Shown in pieces: positions 28,538-37,896 of a stretch of DNA of 64,000 bases. How positions within the stretch are numbered: position 1 is the stretch's first letter; each line of letters starts with the position of its first letter. The stretch covers positions 838,318 to 902,317 of the forward strand of contig NZ_JAIGNP010000002.1 of the NCBI RefSeq assembly GCF_019711535.1. Direction: 5' to 3'. The notes under the pieces were generated by a model. It saw only the letters and a program-made list of their open reading frames with translations, ran no database searches and had not been told where the DNA came from. The translations under genes and the position numbers were made by a program. Source of the stretch: Qipengyuania aestuarii (GTDB lineage: Bacteria > Pseudomonadota > Alphaproteobacteria > Sphingomonadales > Sphingomonadaceae).

Positions 28538-29026
28538 ATGAAGAAATTCGCCAGCACCTTCGCCATCGCCCTGATCATGGCCGGTACGCTGGGTGTGGCC
28601 GCAGCGCCCGCCCAAGCGCAGCAGAAGGACATCGACCTCAAGGGTGACGTGAAGCTCGAGAAGGTCGTGACGGGCGAGAACGGCGAAGACACGGTCGAAC
28701 TGGTCACGCCCGACACGATCGTGCCCGGCGACAAGCTCATCTTCGGCACCGATTATTCCAACAAGGGCACGCAGGCCGTCGCCAATTTCGTGGTGACGAA
28801 CCCGGTTCCCAAGGCTGTCCGCCTGGCGCCCGACGCCAGCGACGAGCTGATCGTCTCGGTCGATGGCGGCGAGAGCTGGGGCAGGCTTTCGGCACTGACA
28901 GTGACCGGCGAGGACGGCGCTCAGCGCGCGGCCGCGCCGGAAGATGTGACTCACATTCGCTGGACGCTGGCCTCGGTTGCGCCGGGCGCGAGCGGACGGC
29001 TCGAATACCCAGCTATCATCCGCTGA
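28538..29026 (+). CDS. small secreted protein of the surface cluster
   Basis: The 162-residue protein has a signal peptide with cleavage likely at AQA-QQ after residue 27. The mature region is a single beta-rich domain: IVPGDKLIFGTDYSNKG, then VANFVVTNPVPKAVRL, LIVSVDGGESWGRLSAL and HIRWTLASVAPGASG. It looks like a short DUF11-type module. The ATG at 28538 is chosen because a GGA ribosome site precedes it; an ATG five codons upstream has none. It lies between two paralogous secreted proteins and is probably cotranscribed with them. Its function is unknown. Confidence 0.7.
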   Translation: MKKFASTFAIALIMAGTLGVAAAPAQAQQKDIDLKGDVKLEKVVTGENGEDTVELVTPDTIVPGDKLIFGTDYSNKGTQAVANFVVTNPVPKAVRLAPDASDELIVSVDGGESWGRLSALTVTGEDGAQRAAAPEDVTHIRWTLASVAPGASGRLEYPAIIR

Positions 29027-29096
29027 ACGGCGGAAGGTAACCGCCAAGTTCTGCGGGCGGTAAGCGAAGCGCGGACACATACTAAGGAAGTGTAAG

Positions 29097-30146
29097 ATGA
29101 AACGCACCAAGCAAATGCTGGGTGCGACGAGTGCGATTGCACTTGTCGCCCTCAGTTCCAGCCCTGCGCTGGCGGCGGGCACTTCGGCTGGTGACAAGAT
29201 TACCAACAACGTCTCGGTAAGCTTCGACGTTGGTAATATCACTCAGACCGCAGTTACCGCTTCTGACGAGTTCACGGTCGACCGCAAGGTCAATGTCACC
29301 GTCACAGTCGACCAAGCTACCGTTTCGGTAACACCGGGCCAGAACAAGGCTGTTCTGGCATTCGAGGTCACCAACCTGTCGAACGACACGCTCGATTACC
29401 AGCTCAGCGCTCTTGCTGACGCTGCCAATCCGGCCGGCCTGACCATCCTCGGCATCTATCTCGATGCAAACAAGGATGGCATTCTCGACCAGGCCGAAAT
29501 CGACGCCGGTCCGATCACCTATCTCGACGACATGACCGAAGACGAAATGCGTCAGGTCCTCGTGGTTGCCGACATCGGTCTGAATGCTGCGAACACCAGC
29601 GAATTCGACGTCGTTCTGTCTGCGGATGCACGCGCTGCATCGGGCAGCGCCGCATCGCCGGGTGCCGCATTGCTCAACAGCACCGATGCGAACACTGCGG
29701 GCGTGGACACGGTTCTGGCCGACGGTGCCGGTGACAGAGACAACGCCGGCGAGGGCGACTTCTCGGCCCGCGGTACCTATGCCGTGTCGGCTGCCGATGT
29801 GACTGTGTCGAAGACCAGCCGCATCATCAGCGATCCGATCAACAGCACCACCAATCCCAAGGCAATTCCGGGTGCCGTGGTCGAATACTGCATCGTGGTA
29901 TCGAATGCTTCGGGCGGCGCGACCGCTACCGGCATCGACGTGACCGACGCCCTGCCGGCCGACGTCACTTACGACAGCAGCTTCGGCATCTTCGTGAATG
30001 GCGATGCGACCTGCGCAAATGGCACCAACGGTCTGACCGCTACGCCGCCGACCGCGGCTTTCGCGGATCCCAATGTCACTGCCGATCTCAGCGACATCGG
30101 TTCGGCGCAGAGCCGTTCCGTCTACTTCCGCGTGACCATAAACTGA
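29097..30146 (+). CDS. secreted surface-cluster protein with EF-hand-like loop and DUF11-like end
   Basis: The 349-residue protein has a signal peptide (cleavage near residue 27), then a SAGDKITNNVSVSFD module like the one in the first cluster gene. A VLAFEVTNLSNDTLDYQL domain carries DANKDGILDQAE at residues 123-134, an EF-hand or dockerin-like loop at the same place as in its paralogue. From about residue 235 a DUF11-like module begins with VSKTSRIISDP and NPKAIPGAVVEY, nearly the same as a segment near the end of the 731-residue protein. A GGAAGTG ribosome site precedes the ATG. Its function is unknown. Confidence 0.75.
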   Translation: MKRTKQMLGATSAIALVALSSSPALAAGTSAGDKITNNVSVSFDVGNITQTAVTASDEFTVDRKVNVTVTVDQATVSVTPGQNKAVLAFEVTNLSNDTLDYQLSALADAANPAGLTILGIYLDANKDGILDQAEIDAGPITYLDDMTEDEMRQVLVVADIGLNAANTSEFDVVLSADARAASGSAASPGAALLNSTDANTAGVDTVLADGAGDRDNAGEGDFSARGTYAVSAADVTVSKTSRIISDPINSTTNPKAIPGAVVEYCIVVSNASGGATATGIDVTDALPADVTYDSSFGIFVNGDATCANGTNGLTATPPTAAFADPNVTADLSDIGSAQSRSVYFRVTIN

Positions 30147-30162
30147 TCACCTGAAGCAGAAC

Positions 30163-33100
30163 GTGCGTTTCCGTTCCTCCTTCCGGCTTTTGGCAGCAGT
30201 GCTCCTCGGAGTACTGCTGCCATTTGTCGTGTTGGGAGGAACGGCGCGCGCGCAATCGATCGACAATATCGCGGAAGCGCGCTGGACGTTCGACGGCGAG
30301 AATTTCCAGACCAAATCCAATCTCTATTCGATCAAGGTCGAAACGAACAACGCATCGATCGCCCTGTATCGCCCGGTCGTGAAGCCCGGCATCCAGCTGG
30401 ATTTCTCCGCCTCGCTCTGTCTGGCGACCAATTCCACCGAGACGTCCGCCGCGCGGGCAAACACGACTAGCACCAATGGCAAATCGGCCAATGTAGAGCC
30501 GACTTCTTTGATCTCGGCTGGTACGGCTCTGTATATTCAGGTCACCGCGGCTCAGGCGAACCGCAATCCCGGCGTTATCGACCAGGTCGATCTCGCTATC
30601 GCCAGCAGCACCGGCGACCGCGAGAACATTACCGTCTATGAAACGGGCGTCGATACCGGCGTCTTCATCGGCTCGATCGAAACTCATCCGACGCCGCCTG
30701 CCTTCGTGTCAGGCGATTGCCGTCTTGGCGTGATTGACAAGGGCGTCGTTGAGATCGACGTATCGCTCGGCGCAGGATCGGTATCGATCATCAGCCGCTC
30801 GGTGGACGTCATCGCGCCGGCTTTCAATGTAGTCTTTGACAGCGAAACCGGAGAAGCGGTTTCCGGTGCACGCGTCACGCTCTTGGATGCAGAAACTGGT
30901 GCGCCGGCACAGGTTTTTGCCGGAGACGGCGTCACCCCTTGGCCGTCCACGGTCACTTCCGGAGAGCCGATCTTCGATACGGCGGGTGTGGTCTACTCCA
31001 TGGAGAAGGGCCAGTTCTGGTTCCCACGCGTCGCTGCCGGTCGCTATCGCCTGCGCGTGGAACCACCCACGCCATATACCATGCCTTCCGTCGTCACCCC
31101 TGAACAACTTACCCTTCTCAAAGGCGCAAACGGGCAGGCTTTCATCATCGCGGATGGATCGTTCGGCCGTGATGTTTCGCCGAATGTTAACGATTCGCGC
31201 CTGGTAGACATTCCTCTCGATCGTCCGGGTGTCGGAGTGAAACTGACCAAGACGGCATCGCGTCCCGGCGCGCAGCCGGGCGACCTGATCCTCTATTCGA
31301 TCGTCGTAACCAATGATGATCCTTCGCGACCGAAACGGGCCGTGAAGGTTACCGATACTCCTTCGCGCTGGCTTCGCTTCCGCAAGGATTCCGTCCAGAT
31401 CGACGGTCAGCCGGCTGGCGAAGCGGCAGAAATCGCTCCTGATGGCAGCAAAATCGTCTTCAACCTGGAAGACATCCCGGCTGGTGGCAGCCGGCGGATT
31501 ACCTATGCCATGACGATCCGCGCCGATGCGCCCCCGGGGCCGGCCGAAAATCGTGCAACCGCCGAAGATTCGCTTGGTCGGCAAACCGGGACCGGAGCCA
31601 CGATTGAGGTCGAACGCGAAACCATCGCTGGCCGGATGACCATCATCGGCCGGGTTTCGGCGGGCACCTGCGATGTGAAGGACAATCGTCAGGGTATCCC
31701 CGGCATCCGCGTCATGATGGAAGACGGCAGCTTCGCAGTGACCGATCGCGATGGCCGTTATCACTTCGATGGCGTCGTCCCCGGTACCCATGTCGTGCAA
31801 GTATCGCGCATGACCCTGCCCGAAGGCGGCGAATTCATCGACTGCAACCGTGACACGCGCGGCGCAGGCAGCGCGATCTCGCGCTTCGCCATCGGCGGCG
31901 GCGGCTCTCTGGTTACGGCCGATTTCTACGCGACCGTGCCGGAAGGAAGCCTGCCGACAGCCAGTGCAGCGGCAGAAACCGCCCAAGCCCTTGGTGACGG
32001 CGAAGTTGCTGCAAAGCCCGAGGCCGAGGCCGAGGCTGAAGCCCAGAGCGAAGCTGCGGTCGACTGGATCGCGCTTGGCGATGGACCCGATGGCTGGCTT
32101 TCTCCGGAAGTCGATCACAATCCGCGTGCGCCTGCCATCAAGGTGGCGATCCGCCACCGCAAGGGACAGAAGATCAATTTGCGCATCGACGGCAAGCCGG
32201 TCGACGCGCTGCTGTTCGAAGGCGTCCGCAATGCCGAAGAGGGCCGCTACGCGGTCAGCATGTGGCGCGGTGTGCCGCTGCGCGGGGAACGCTCGGTCCT
32301 CAGCGCCGACATCATCAACAGCTTCGGCGAAATCAACCAGACGATCGAGCGTGAAGTCTTCTTCACCACCACGCCGGCCAAGGCCGAACTGGTCGAAGCG
32401 CAGTCGAAGCTGGTTGCCGATGGGCGCACCAATCCGGTGGTGGCGATCCGCATTCTCGATCGCAACCGCCGGCCTCTACGTGCCGGGATTTCGGGCGAAC
32501 TGACGATCAGCGCGCCTTATCAGAGCGCCGAGCAGCTCGAGCGCCAGCAGCTGAACCAGCTGACCGGCCTTGCCGCAGGATCCGCCCGCTGGACAGTGGA
32601 AGGATCCGACGGGATCGCGCTTGTCGAACTGGCGCCAACCATGGTCAGCGGCTCGCTACAGCTCGCCTTCCGCTTCGATGACGGCGAAATCTCGCGTGAG
32701 GAGGTTCTGGAAACCTGGATCGAGCCGGGCGATATAGAATGGACCGTGATTGGTCTTGCCGAAGGGTCTGTCGGCGCGCGCACTGTGGCCGAGAATATGG
32801 AACGCTCGGGCCGCTTCGACAGCGATCTGGGCGACGAAGCCCGCGTGGCGCTTTATGCCAAGGGCAGGGTGCTTGGAAAATACCTCGTCACGCTCGCCTA
32901 TGACAGCGCCAAGCAGGAAGAGGATCAGCGCCTGCTCGGCACGATCGACCCTGATGCCTATTATACGGTGTTCGGCGACGGTTCGAGCCGCCAGTTCGAC
33001 GCCGCTTCACGCGAAAAACTCTATCTGCGTATCGAGACCGCCAGCTTCTATGCGCTCTACGGCGATTTCGTGACCGGCTTCGACCAGACGCGGCTTTCGC

Positions 33101-35250
33101 GCTACAATCGCACCGCTACCGGCTTCAAGGGCGAGGCACGCTTTGGCGAATTCAAGGCGGAAGCCTTCGCTGCGGATATCTCCAGCGGTTTCCGCCGCGA
33201 CGAGATTCAGGGGCAGGGCATCACCGGGCCTTACAGCCTGTCGAGCCGCGGCATCATTGCCAATAGCGAACGCGTTACTCTGGAAGTGCGCGATCGCTTC
33301 CGTAGCGAACTGATCGTGACCTCCCGGCAGCTAAGCCGCTTCATCGATTACGATATCGATCTGCTGACCGGCACGATCACCTTCAAGGAACCGGTTCTCA
33401 GCCGCGATTTCGATCTCAACCCGCAATTCATCGTCGTCGACTATGAAACCGATGGCCGCTCGGGCGGTGAAACCAATGCCGGGGTGCGCGTAGAATGGAC
33501 CGATCGCACCGACACGGTTCGCATCGGCGCGACGGCCATCAGCGACAAGGGCACGGGCGCCCGCACCAATATGGCCGGTTTGGATATGCATGCCGAACTG
33601 GACGAAGCGACACAGCTTCGTGCGGAGGTCGCGATAAGCGACAATGGCGGCGATCTGGATCAGGCGTGGCTGGTGGAAATGCAGCACCAGACGGGAAATC
33701 TCGATCTTTTGGCGTATGCGCGCACGGTCGATTCCGAATTCGGCGTGGGCCATCAGAACGGGGCCGAACTCGGGCGCACCAAGGTCGGTGCCGATGCCCG
33801 TCTCAAGATCGATGACCGGTTCGCCGTGCTTGGCAGCGTCTGGCAGGACGAAAGCCTCGACAGCGATGCCCGCCGCCGTGCCGCCCAGATCGAACTCGGC
33901 TACATCAACCTCCAGAACGAATATCGCCTCGGCATCGCACGGTTCGAAGACCGCCTGCCCGATGGCTCGCAGAATATCTCGACCGTGCTCGAAGGCGGCG
34001 CGACGCGGCGCCTGTTCGACAACCGGCTGGAACTCAGCGCTTCGACCAGCATCGCTCTGGACCAGGGCGAGTCGATCGATCTGCCGACCCGTCACCGGAT
34101 CGGGGCACGCTACGCGCTGACCGAAGATGTCCGTTTCGTCGGGCTCTACGAGATCGCGGATGGCGAAAATATCGGTGCCCATACCATCAAGGGCGGGTTC
34201 GAGGTGACGCCCTGGAACGGCGCGCAGGCGGTCACATCGCTCGGCAAGCAGCGGATCGACGAATTCGGCAACCGCACCTTTGCCGCCTTCGGCCTGTCGC
34301 AGAGCCTGCAAGTGACGCCCAGCCTGACGATCGATGCCACACTCGACGGTAATCGCACGCTCGGGAAGGATCCGGCGCTGGGCGATATCATCAATCCCGA
34401 TCACCCCGTCAGCAGCGGCGGACAGTTGGGGCAGGCGGGCAGCCTGTTCGAAGACTTCGGTGCGGCAACGCTCGGCGTGGCCTATCGCAAGGACCGCTGG
34501 AGCGCGACTGCGCGCGCCGAATATCGCGACGGCCAGTGGGCCACGCGCAAGGGCCTGACCGCCGGTGCGATCCGTCAGCTGGGCGAAGGCTCGATCGTCG
34601 GTTCAGGCCTCACCTGGACCAATGCTTCGGGCAAGGACGGCTCGGAAAGCGAGATCCTCGATGCGGCCATCGCGCTCGCACACCGTCCGGACAATTCGGA
34701 ATTTTCCTTCCTCAGCAAGCTGGAATATCGCAGCGATCAGGTCTGGAACGTGGTCGCCGGAGAGGTCGGACCGGTTGGACGCAGCGCCTTTGCCGTAACC
34801 GGCGATGCCCGTTCGCGGCGGCTGATCGCCAGCCTGTCGGGCAATTGGTCTCCTTACGGTGAGAGCGCGGACGGCAGCTTCTTCCAGCGCGATGAATACG
34901 GCCTGTTCCTCGGCGCGCGGTACAATCTCGACGAGGTTGAAGGCTATTCGCTCGAAGGGACTACGCTGCTCGCCGGGTCCGAAGTGCGCTTCGGCGTGGG
35001 CGAACGGTTCGAAATCGGGGGCAGGGGCACGATCCGCGCGGCGTTGCGCGATGGAACGACCAGCTTTTCCTTCGGGCCCAATGTCGGCTTCGTCCCGGTC
35101 GACGGGGCCTTGCTCACGCTCGGTTATAACATCACCGGCTTCCGCGACGAGGACTTCTCGGCCGCGCGCCAGACCGATGCCGGCGTCTACGCCACCGCCC
35201 GCATGAAGCTCGACGCCGACAGCCTTTCAGCCTTGGGATTGAGCCGATGA
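30163..35250 (+). CDS. giant modular outer-membrane protein: DUF11 and SdrD-B-like modules plus predicted beta-barrel
   Basis: The 1695-residue protein starts at a GTG and has a signal peptide with cleavage after residue 30. Modules in order are: a beta-rich N-terminal region with ENITVYETGVDTGVFIGS; a carboxypeptidase-regulatory-like region near 225-330; a DUF11 domain near 355-485 (VGVKLTKTASRPGAQPGD); an SdrD-B-like domain near 492-590 (GIPGIRVMMEDGSFAVTDRDGRYHF); an EAEAEAEAQSEA linker near 620; and a beta-sandwich region. From about residue 860 to the end there are alternating aromatic and polar strands such as SFYALYGDFVTGFDQTRLSRYNR, typical of a large outer-membrane barrel. I infer that it anchors or exports its neighbours. 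No TonB box was identified. Confidence 0.72.
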   Translation: MRFRSSFRLLAAVLLGVLLPFVVLGGTARAQSIDNIAEARWTFDGENFQTKSNLYSIKVETNNASIALYRPVVKPGIQLDFSASLCLATNSTETSAARANTTSTNGKSANVEPTSLISAGTALYIQVTAAQANRNPGVIDQVDLAIASSTGDRENITVYETGVDTGVFIGSIETHPTPPAFVSGDCRLGVIDKGVVEIDVSLGAGSVSIISRSVDVIAPAFNVVFDSETGEAVSGARVTLLDAETGAPAQVFAGDGVTPWPSTVTSGEPIFDTAGVVYSMEKGQFWFPRVAAGRYRLRVEPPTPYTMPSVVTPEQLTLLKGANGQAFIIADGSFGRDVSPNVNDSRLVDIPLDRPGVGVKLTKTASRPGAQPGDLILYSIVVTNDDPSRPKRAVKVTDTPSRWLRFRKDSVQIDGQPAGEAAEIAPDGSKIVFNLEDIPAGGSRRITYAMTIRADAPPGPAENRATAEDSLGRQTGTGATIEVERETIAGRMTIIGRVSAGTCDVKDNRQGIPGIRVMMEDGSFAVTDRDGRYHFDGVVPGTHVVQVSRMTLPEGGEFIDCNRDTRGAGSAISRFAIGGGGSLVTADFYATVPEGSLPTASAAAETAQALGDGEVAAKPEAEAEAEAQSEAAVDWIALGDGPDGWLSPEVDHNPRAPAIKVAIRHRKGQKINLRIDGKPVDALLFEGVRNAEEGRYAVSMWRGVPLRGERSVLSADIINSFGEINQTIEREVFFTTTPAKAELVEAQSKLVADGRTNPVVAIRILDRNRRPLRAGISGELTISAPYQSAEQLERQQLNQLTGLAAGSARWTVEGSDGIALVELAPTMVSGSLQLAFRFDDGEISREEVLETWIEPGDIEWTVIGLAEGSVGARTVAENMERSGRFDSDLGDEARVALYAKGRVLGKYLVTLAYDSAKQEEDQRLLGTIDPDAYYTVFGDGSSRQFDAASREKLYLRIETASFYALYGDFVTGFDQTRLSRYNRTATGFKGEARFGEFKAEAFAADISSGFRRDEIQGQGITGPYSLSSRGIIANSERVTLEVRDRFRSELIVTSRQLSRFIDYDIDLLTGTITFKEPVLSRDFDLNPQFIVVDYETDGRSGGETNAGVRVEWTDRTDTVRIGATAISDKGTGARTNMAGLDMHAELDEATQLRAEVAISDNGGDLDQAWLVEMQHQTGNLDLLAYARTVDSEFGVGHQNGAELGRTKVGADARLKIDDRFAVLGSVWQDESLDSDARRRAAQIELGYINLQNEYRLGIARFEDRLPDGSQNISTVLEGGATRRLFDNRLELSASTSIALDQGESIDLPTRHRIGARYALTEDVRFVGLYEIADGENIGAHTIKGGFEVTPWNGAQAVTSLGKQRIDEFGNRTFAAFGLSQSLQVTPSLTIDATLDGNRTLGKDPALGDIINPDHPVSSGGQLGQAGSLFEDFGAATLGVAYRKDRWSATARAEYRDGQWATRKGLTAGAIRQLGEGSIVGSGLTWTNASGKDGSESEILDAAIALAHRPDNSEFSFLSKLEYRSDQVWNVVAGEVGPVGRSAFAVTGDARSRRLIASLSGNWSPYGESADGSFFQRDEYGLFLGARYNLDEVEGYSLEGTTLLAGSEVRFGVGERFEIGGRGTIRAALRDGTTSFSFGPNVGFVPVDGALLTLGYNITGFRDEDFSAARQTDAGVYATARMKLDADSLSALGLSR

Positions 35251-37442
35251 GAGCTGCCACCATCCGCCAGATCCTGACCAAGGCAGCCGCCGTCATATGG
35301 GTGATCTTGCTGAGCTTCGGCCTCACCTCTCCCGCCGCTGCGCAAACCGCGACCATCGACTGGGAAACAGGCAACTTCCCCAATCTGAACGGCGTGCCCA
35401 ACCCTAGCACCGTCTCCGGCTCTGACGGTACTACTGCGACCATTTCATATAATACTGTCAGAAGCGGTTGGGGCTCTTTCAACGCCAGCTATGGCGACTT
35501 CCTGAGCTACTACAATGGCAGCATTGGCGGCGCGGATCGGCCACTTCTGCTCAATTTCGACAATTCGAGCTATGATCCGGACGACAAGGTCACGACTGAC
35601 TTCACCCTCAGCAGAACAGTTAGGAATTTGAGTTTCACTCTGACCGACATCGATAATGGAAATTTCATAGATGCGATCGAAGTCTTCTATGACGATGGTT
35701 CCGGAACATTCGTGAATGCAGCAACGAACGCTGGATTCTGGTCGGCAGGCAGTGCAGTCACGAGAACCAATGACGCAACGGTCAATGGCTGGCGGGGTAC
35801 CGCGAATGTTGATAGTTCGGCGACCAACGGCGATATTCGGTTCAATTTCGGCAGTACGATCGTCAAGCGTATCCGCATTGTCTATTTCAGCTACACCGGG
35901 CCCAGACGCGAGGATCCAGGCGCCCAATTGGCCGGTATTTCCGACTTCACCTATTTGGCGGTGGGCGCTGACCTCTCCTTGACAAAGACAGTCGTGGGTC
36001 CAGCTCCCGCCCAGGGTGGAAACGTCACATACCGACTGACCCTCACGAACAACTCCGCGTCAGTAGAAACTGCCAACAGCATCGGCGTGCGGGAAAACTT
36101 TCCCAGCCAATTCACTTTCTCCTCGGCTTCGGGAACCGGCGCTTTCAATTCCTCGACCCGGATATGGTCGGTCGCCAGTCTCGCTCCGGGCGCGTCTGTA
36201 TCTCTGACCATTACAGGAACCGTATCTGCCAATTCGGGTACGACCATCACGAACACGGCCGAGGTGATCGCCAGCAGCGCGGTCGATCCGGATTCCACTC
36301 CCAACAACGGTGTGACATCCGAGGACGACTACGCGAGTGCAAGCTTCGTCGTCGCCAGCGGGCGCATCGCGGGCGTAGCGCCCATCCTGAACTGCCCGAA
36401 TGGCTCGACGTTCTTCGACTGGGATGCAAGCTCGGTCAGCTGGGCTGCCGGTTCTACCAACAACAGTTACACCCTTGGGACTTTCGGCCAAATCGGATTC
36501 ACTGTCTCAAACCCGGGAGCTTATATAGACTCCGCGGAGTTTGGAGGCAGGTCTCCCACGCTGCAAAATACCTTCACGGGCGGATTGAGCCCTGCGCAAC
36601 GCAACCTCGCTGTTGTTGTCAACCAGACGTCCCGTTCCAATTCGGCTACGATCGACATCACGCTGCCTAGAGGTTTCGAAGGCGTTCAATTTACGCTGTT
36701 CGATGTAGATTTCGCACCGAACCAATTTGCGGACCGCGTTACCGTTACGGGTAGTTTGTCGGGAACCTTGGTGACGCCCACATTGACCAACGGGAACGCA
36801 AACTATGTGAACGGAAACACAGCCATTGGCGATTTCGCTTCTGACAGCGACTCTGGAATGGGGAATGTCATTGTCACTTTTACCGGGAAAGTAGACAGAA
36901 TAACGATAAGCTATGGCAACCATTCCACCGCCCCGAACGATCCGGGGCAACAAGGAATCGGGCTCCACGATATCCAGTTCTGCAGGCCTCATACCACCTT
37001 GAATGTAACGAAGCTAAGCCGCGTGGTCGCCGATCCAGTGCATGGCGCCACAAACCCGAAGGCTATCCCAGGCGCCTTGGTCGAATACCTGATTTCCGTT
37101 ACCAACACAGGCAGCGAGCCCGCCGATGCCAATAGCATCATGGTGAGGGACGATGCGCCAGCAGATGCGAAAATGTGTCTGGCCAATTTCGGCGGGAGTA
37201 GCGGCCCCATCCTATTCAATGCTGGCTCACCTTCGTCTGGCTTGAGTTATGTCTTCACTTCGCTGAATGATCTGTCAGATCGATTGGACTTTTCGTCCGA
37301 TGGGGGGGCTACGTGGACCTACACACCGTCTCCCGACGCGACCGGCTGCGATGCGTCAATTACCGACTTCAGACTGCGCCCTACAGGAGCATTCGCTGCC
37401 TCCACGACTTTCACTGTGAAAGTGAGATTTGTCATTCGATGA
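35247..37442 (+). CDS. large secreted DUF11 protein with duplicated lectin-like domains
   Basis: The 731-residue protein overlaps the previous gene by ATGA and has a signal peptide (cleavage near residue 32). Two related beta-rich domains lie near residues 40-235 and 380-585. Both contain an FTL.D.D motif (LSFTLTDIDNGNF and VQFTLFDVDFAPN) and end in a P.AQ/PGQQ..GI.D.. segment. Between them is a DUF11 domain (LSLTKTVVGPAPAQGGNVTY). A final module begins TKLSRVVADP and NPKAIPGALVEY, as in the 29097-30146 product. Base composition looks more AT-rich than in neighbours. The function is unknown; surface adhesion is plausible. Confidence 0.72.
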   Translation: MRAATIRQILTKAAAVIWVILLSFGLTSPAAAQTATIDWETGNFPNLNGVPNPSTVSGSDGTTATISYNTVRSGWGSFNASYGDFLSYYNGSIGGADRPLLLNFDNSSYDPDDKVTTDFTLSRTVRNLSFTLTDIDNGNFIDAIEVFYDDGSGTFVNAATNAGFWSAGSAVTRTNDATVNGWRGTANVDSSATNGDIRFNFGSTIVKRIRIVYFSYTGPRREDPGAQLAGISDFTYLAVGADLSLTKTVVGPAPAQGGNVTYRLTLTNNSASVETANSIGVRENFPSQFTFSSASGTGAFNSSTRIWSVASLAPGASVSLTITGTVSANSGTTITNTAEVIASSAVDPDSTPNNGVTSEDDYASASFVVASGRIAGVAPILNCPNGSTFFDWDASSVSWAAGSTNNSYTLGTFGQIGFTVSNPGAYIDSAEFGGRSPTLQNTFTGGLSPAQRNLAVVVNQTSRSNSATIDITLPRGFEGVQFTLFDVDFAPNQFADRVTVTGSLSGTLVTPTLTNGNANYVNGNTAIGDFASDSDSGMGNVIVTFTGKVDRITISYGNHSTAPNDPGQQGIGLHDIQFCRPHTTLNVTKLSRVVADPVHGATNPKAIPGALVEYLISVTNTGSEPADANSIMVRDDAPADAKMCLANFGGSSGPILFNAGSPSSGLSYVFTSLNDLSDRLDFSSDGGATWTYTPSPDATGCDASITDFRLRPTGAFAASTTFTVKVRFVIR

Positions 37443-37480
37443 CTTGCAGCGGATAGAATACCATTGATTCAATAGCGGCC

Positions 37481-37505
37481 GCGAAAGACCGGACTTTCGC
37501 TTAAT
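37481..37505 (+). terminator. possible terminator after the surface cluster
   Basis: GCGAAAG at 37481-37487 pairs perfectly with CTTTCGC at 37494-37500 around a six-base loop, about 40 bases after the last cluster gene. It is followed by TTAATT, a weak T tract. Confidence 0.4.
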
Positions 37506-37611
37506 TCAGACCTCGATTGACAGATAATCGCGAAATTTAGGTGAGATGGTTTCGCAACATCAGCTCAATCCGGCAGATGTTTCGAGCCTCAGCATACAAT
37601 TAAGCTGAAAA

Positions 37612-37698
37612 TGGTGCCCAGAAGAGGACTCGAACCTCCACGCCCTTGCGAGCGCCGCCACCTGAAGACGGTGCGTCTACCAATTCCGCCATCTGGGC
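37612..37698 (-). tRNA. tRNA-Leu (CAG), CCA encoded
   Basis: The minus strand forms an 87-base class II tRNA. The acceptor stem pairs GCCCAGA with TCTGGGC, the D arm is GGCGGAATTGGTAGACG, the anticodon stem CCGTC/GGCGG encloses the loop TTCAGGT with anticodon CAG, a long variable arm follows, and the T arm has GGTTCGAGTCC. CCA is encoded. Confidence 0.96.
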
Positions 37699-37744
37699 AC
37701 ACGGCCGATCAAGAAAGTGTCTTGAACGGCAGGTAGGAGCGGGC

Positions 37745-37773
37745 CGATAGCGGCGTGGTGGATGCCTTGTCAA
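37745..37773 (-). promoter_or_regulatory. promoter of tRNA-Leu(CAG)
   Basis: A perfect TTGACA (-35, 37768-37773 on the minus strand) is followed after 17 bases by CTATCG (37745-37750), a weak -10. It lies about 47 bases before the mature tRNA. Confidence 0.45.
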
Positions 37774-37896
37774 CAAGAATGAAGTGCGTCTTGAAATTAT
37801 CTATCCAAGATGCGCAGCGGCGTTCTGGCGGGGAGCTAAAACGCCTCCGCCGGGAAATGCCGTAAAACTCCTAGAGCTTTGAAAAGTTGGGTAAAA

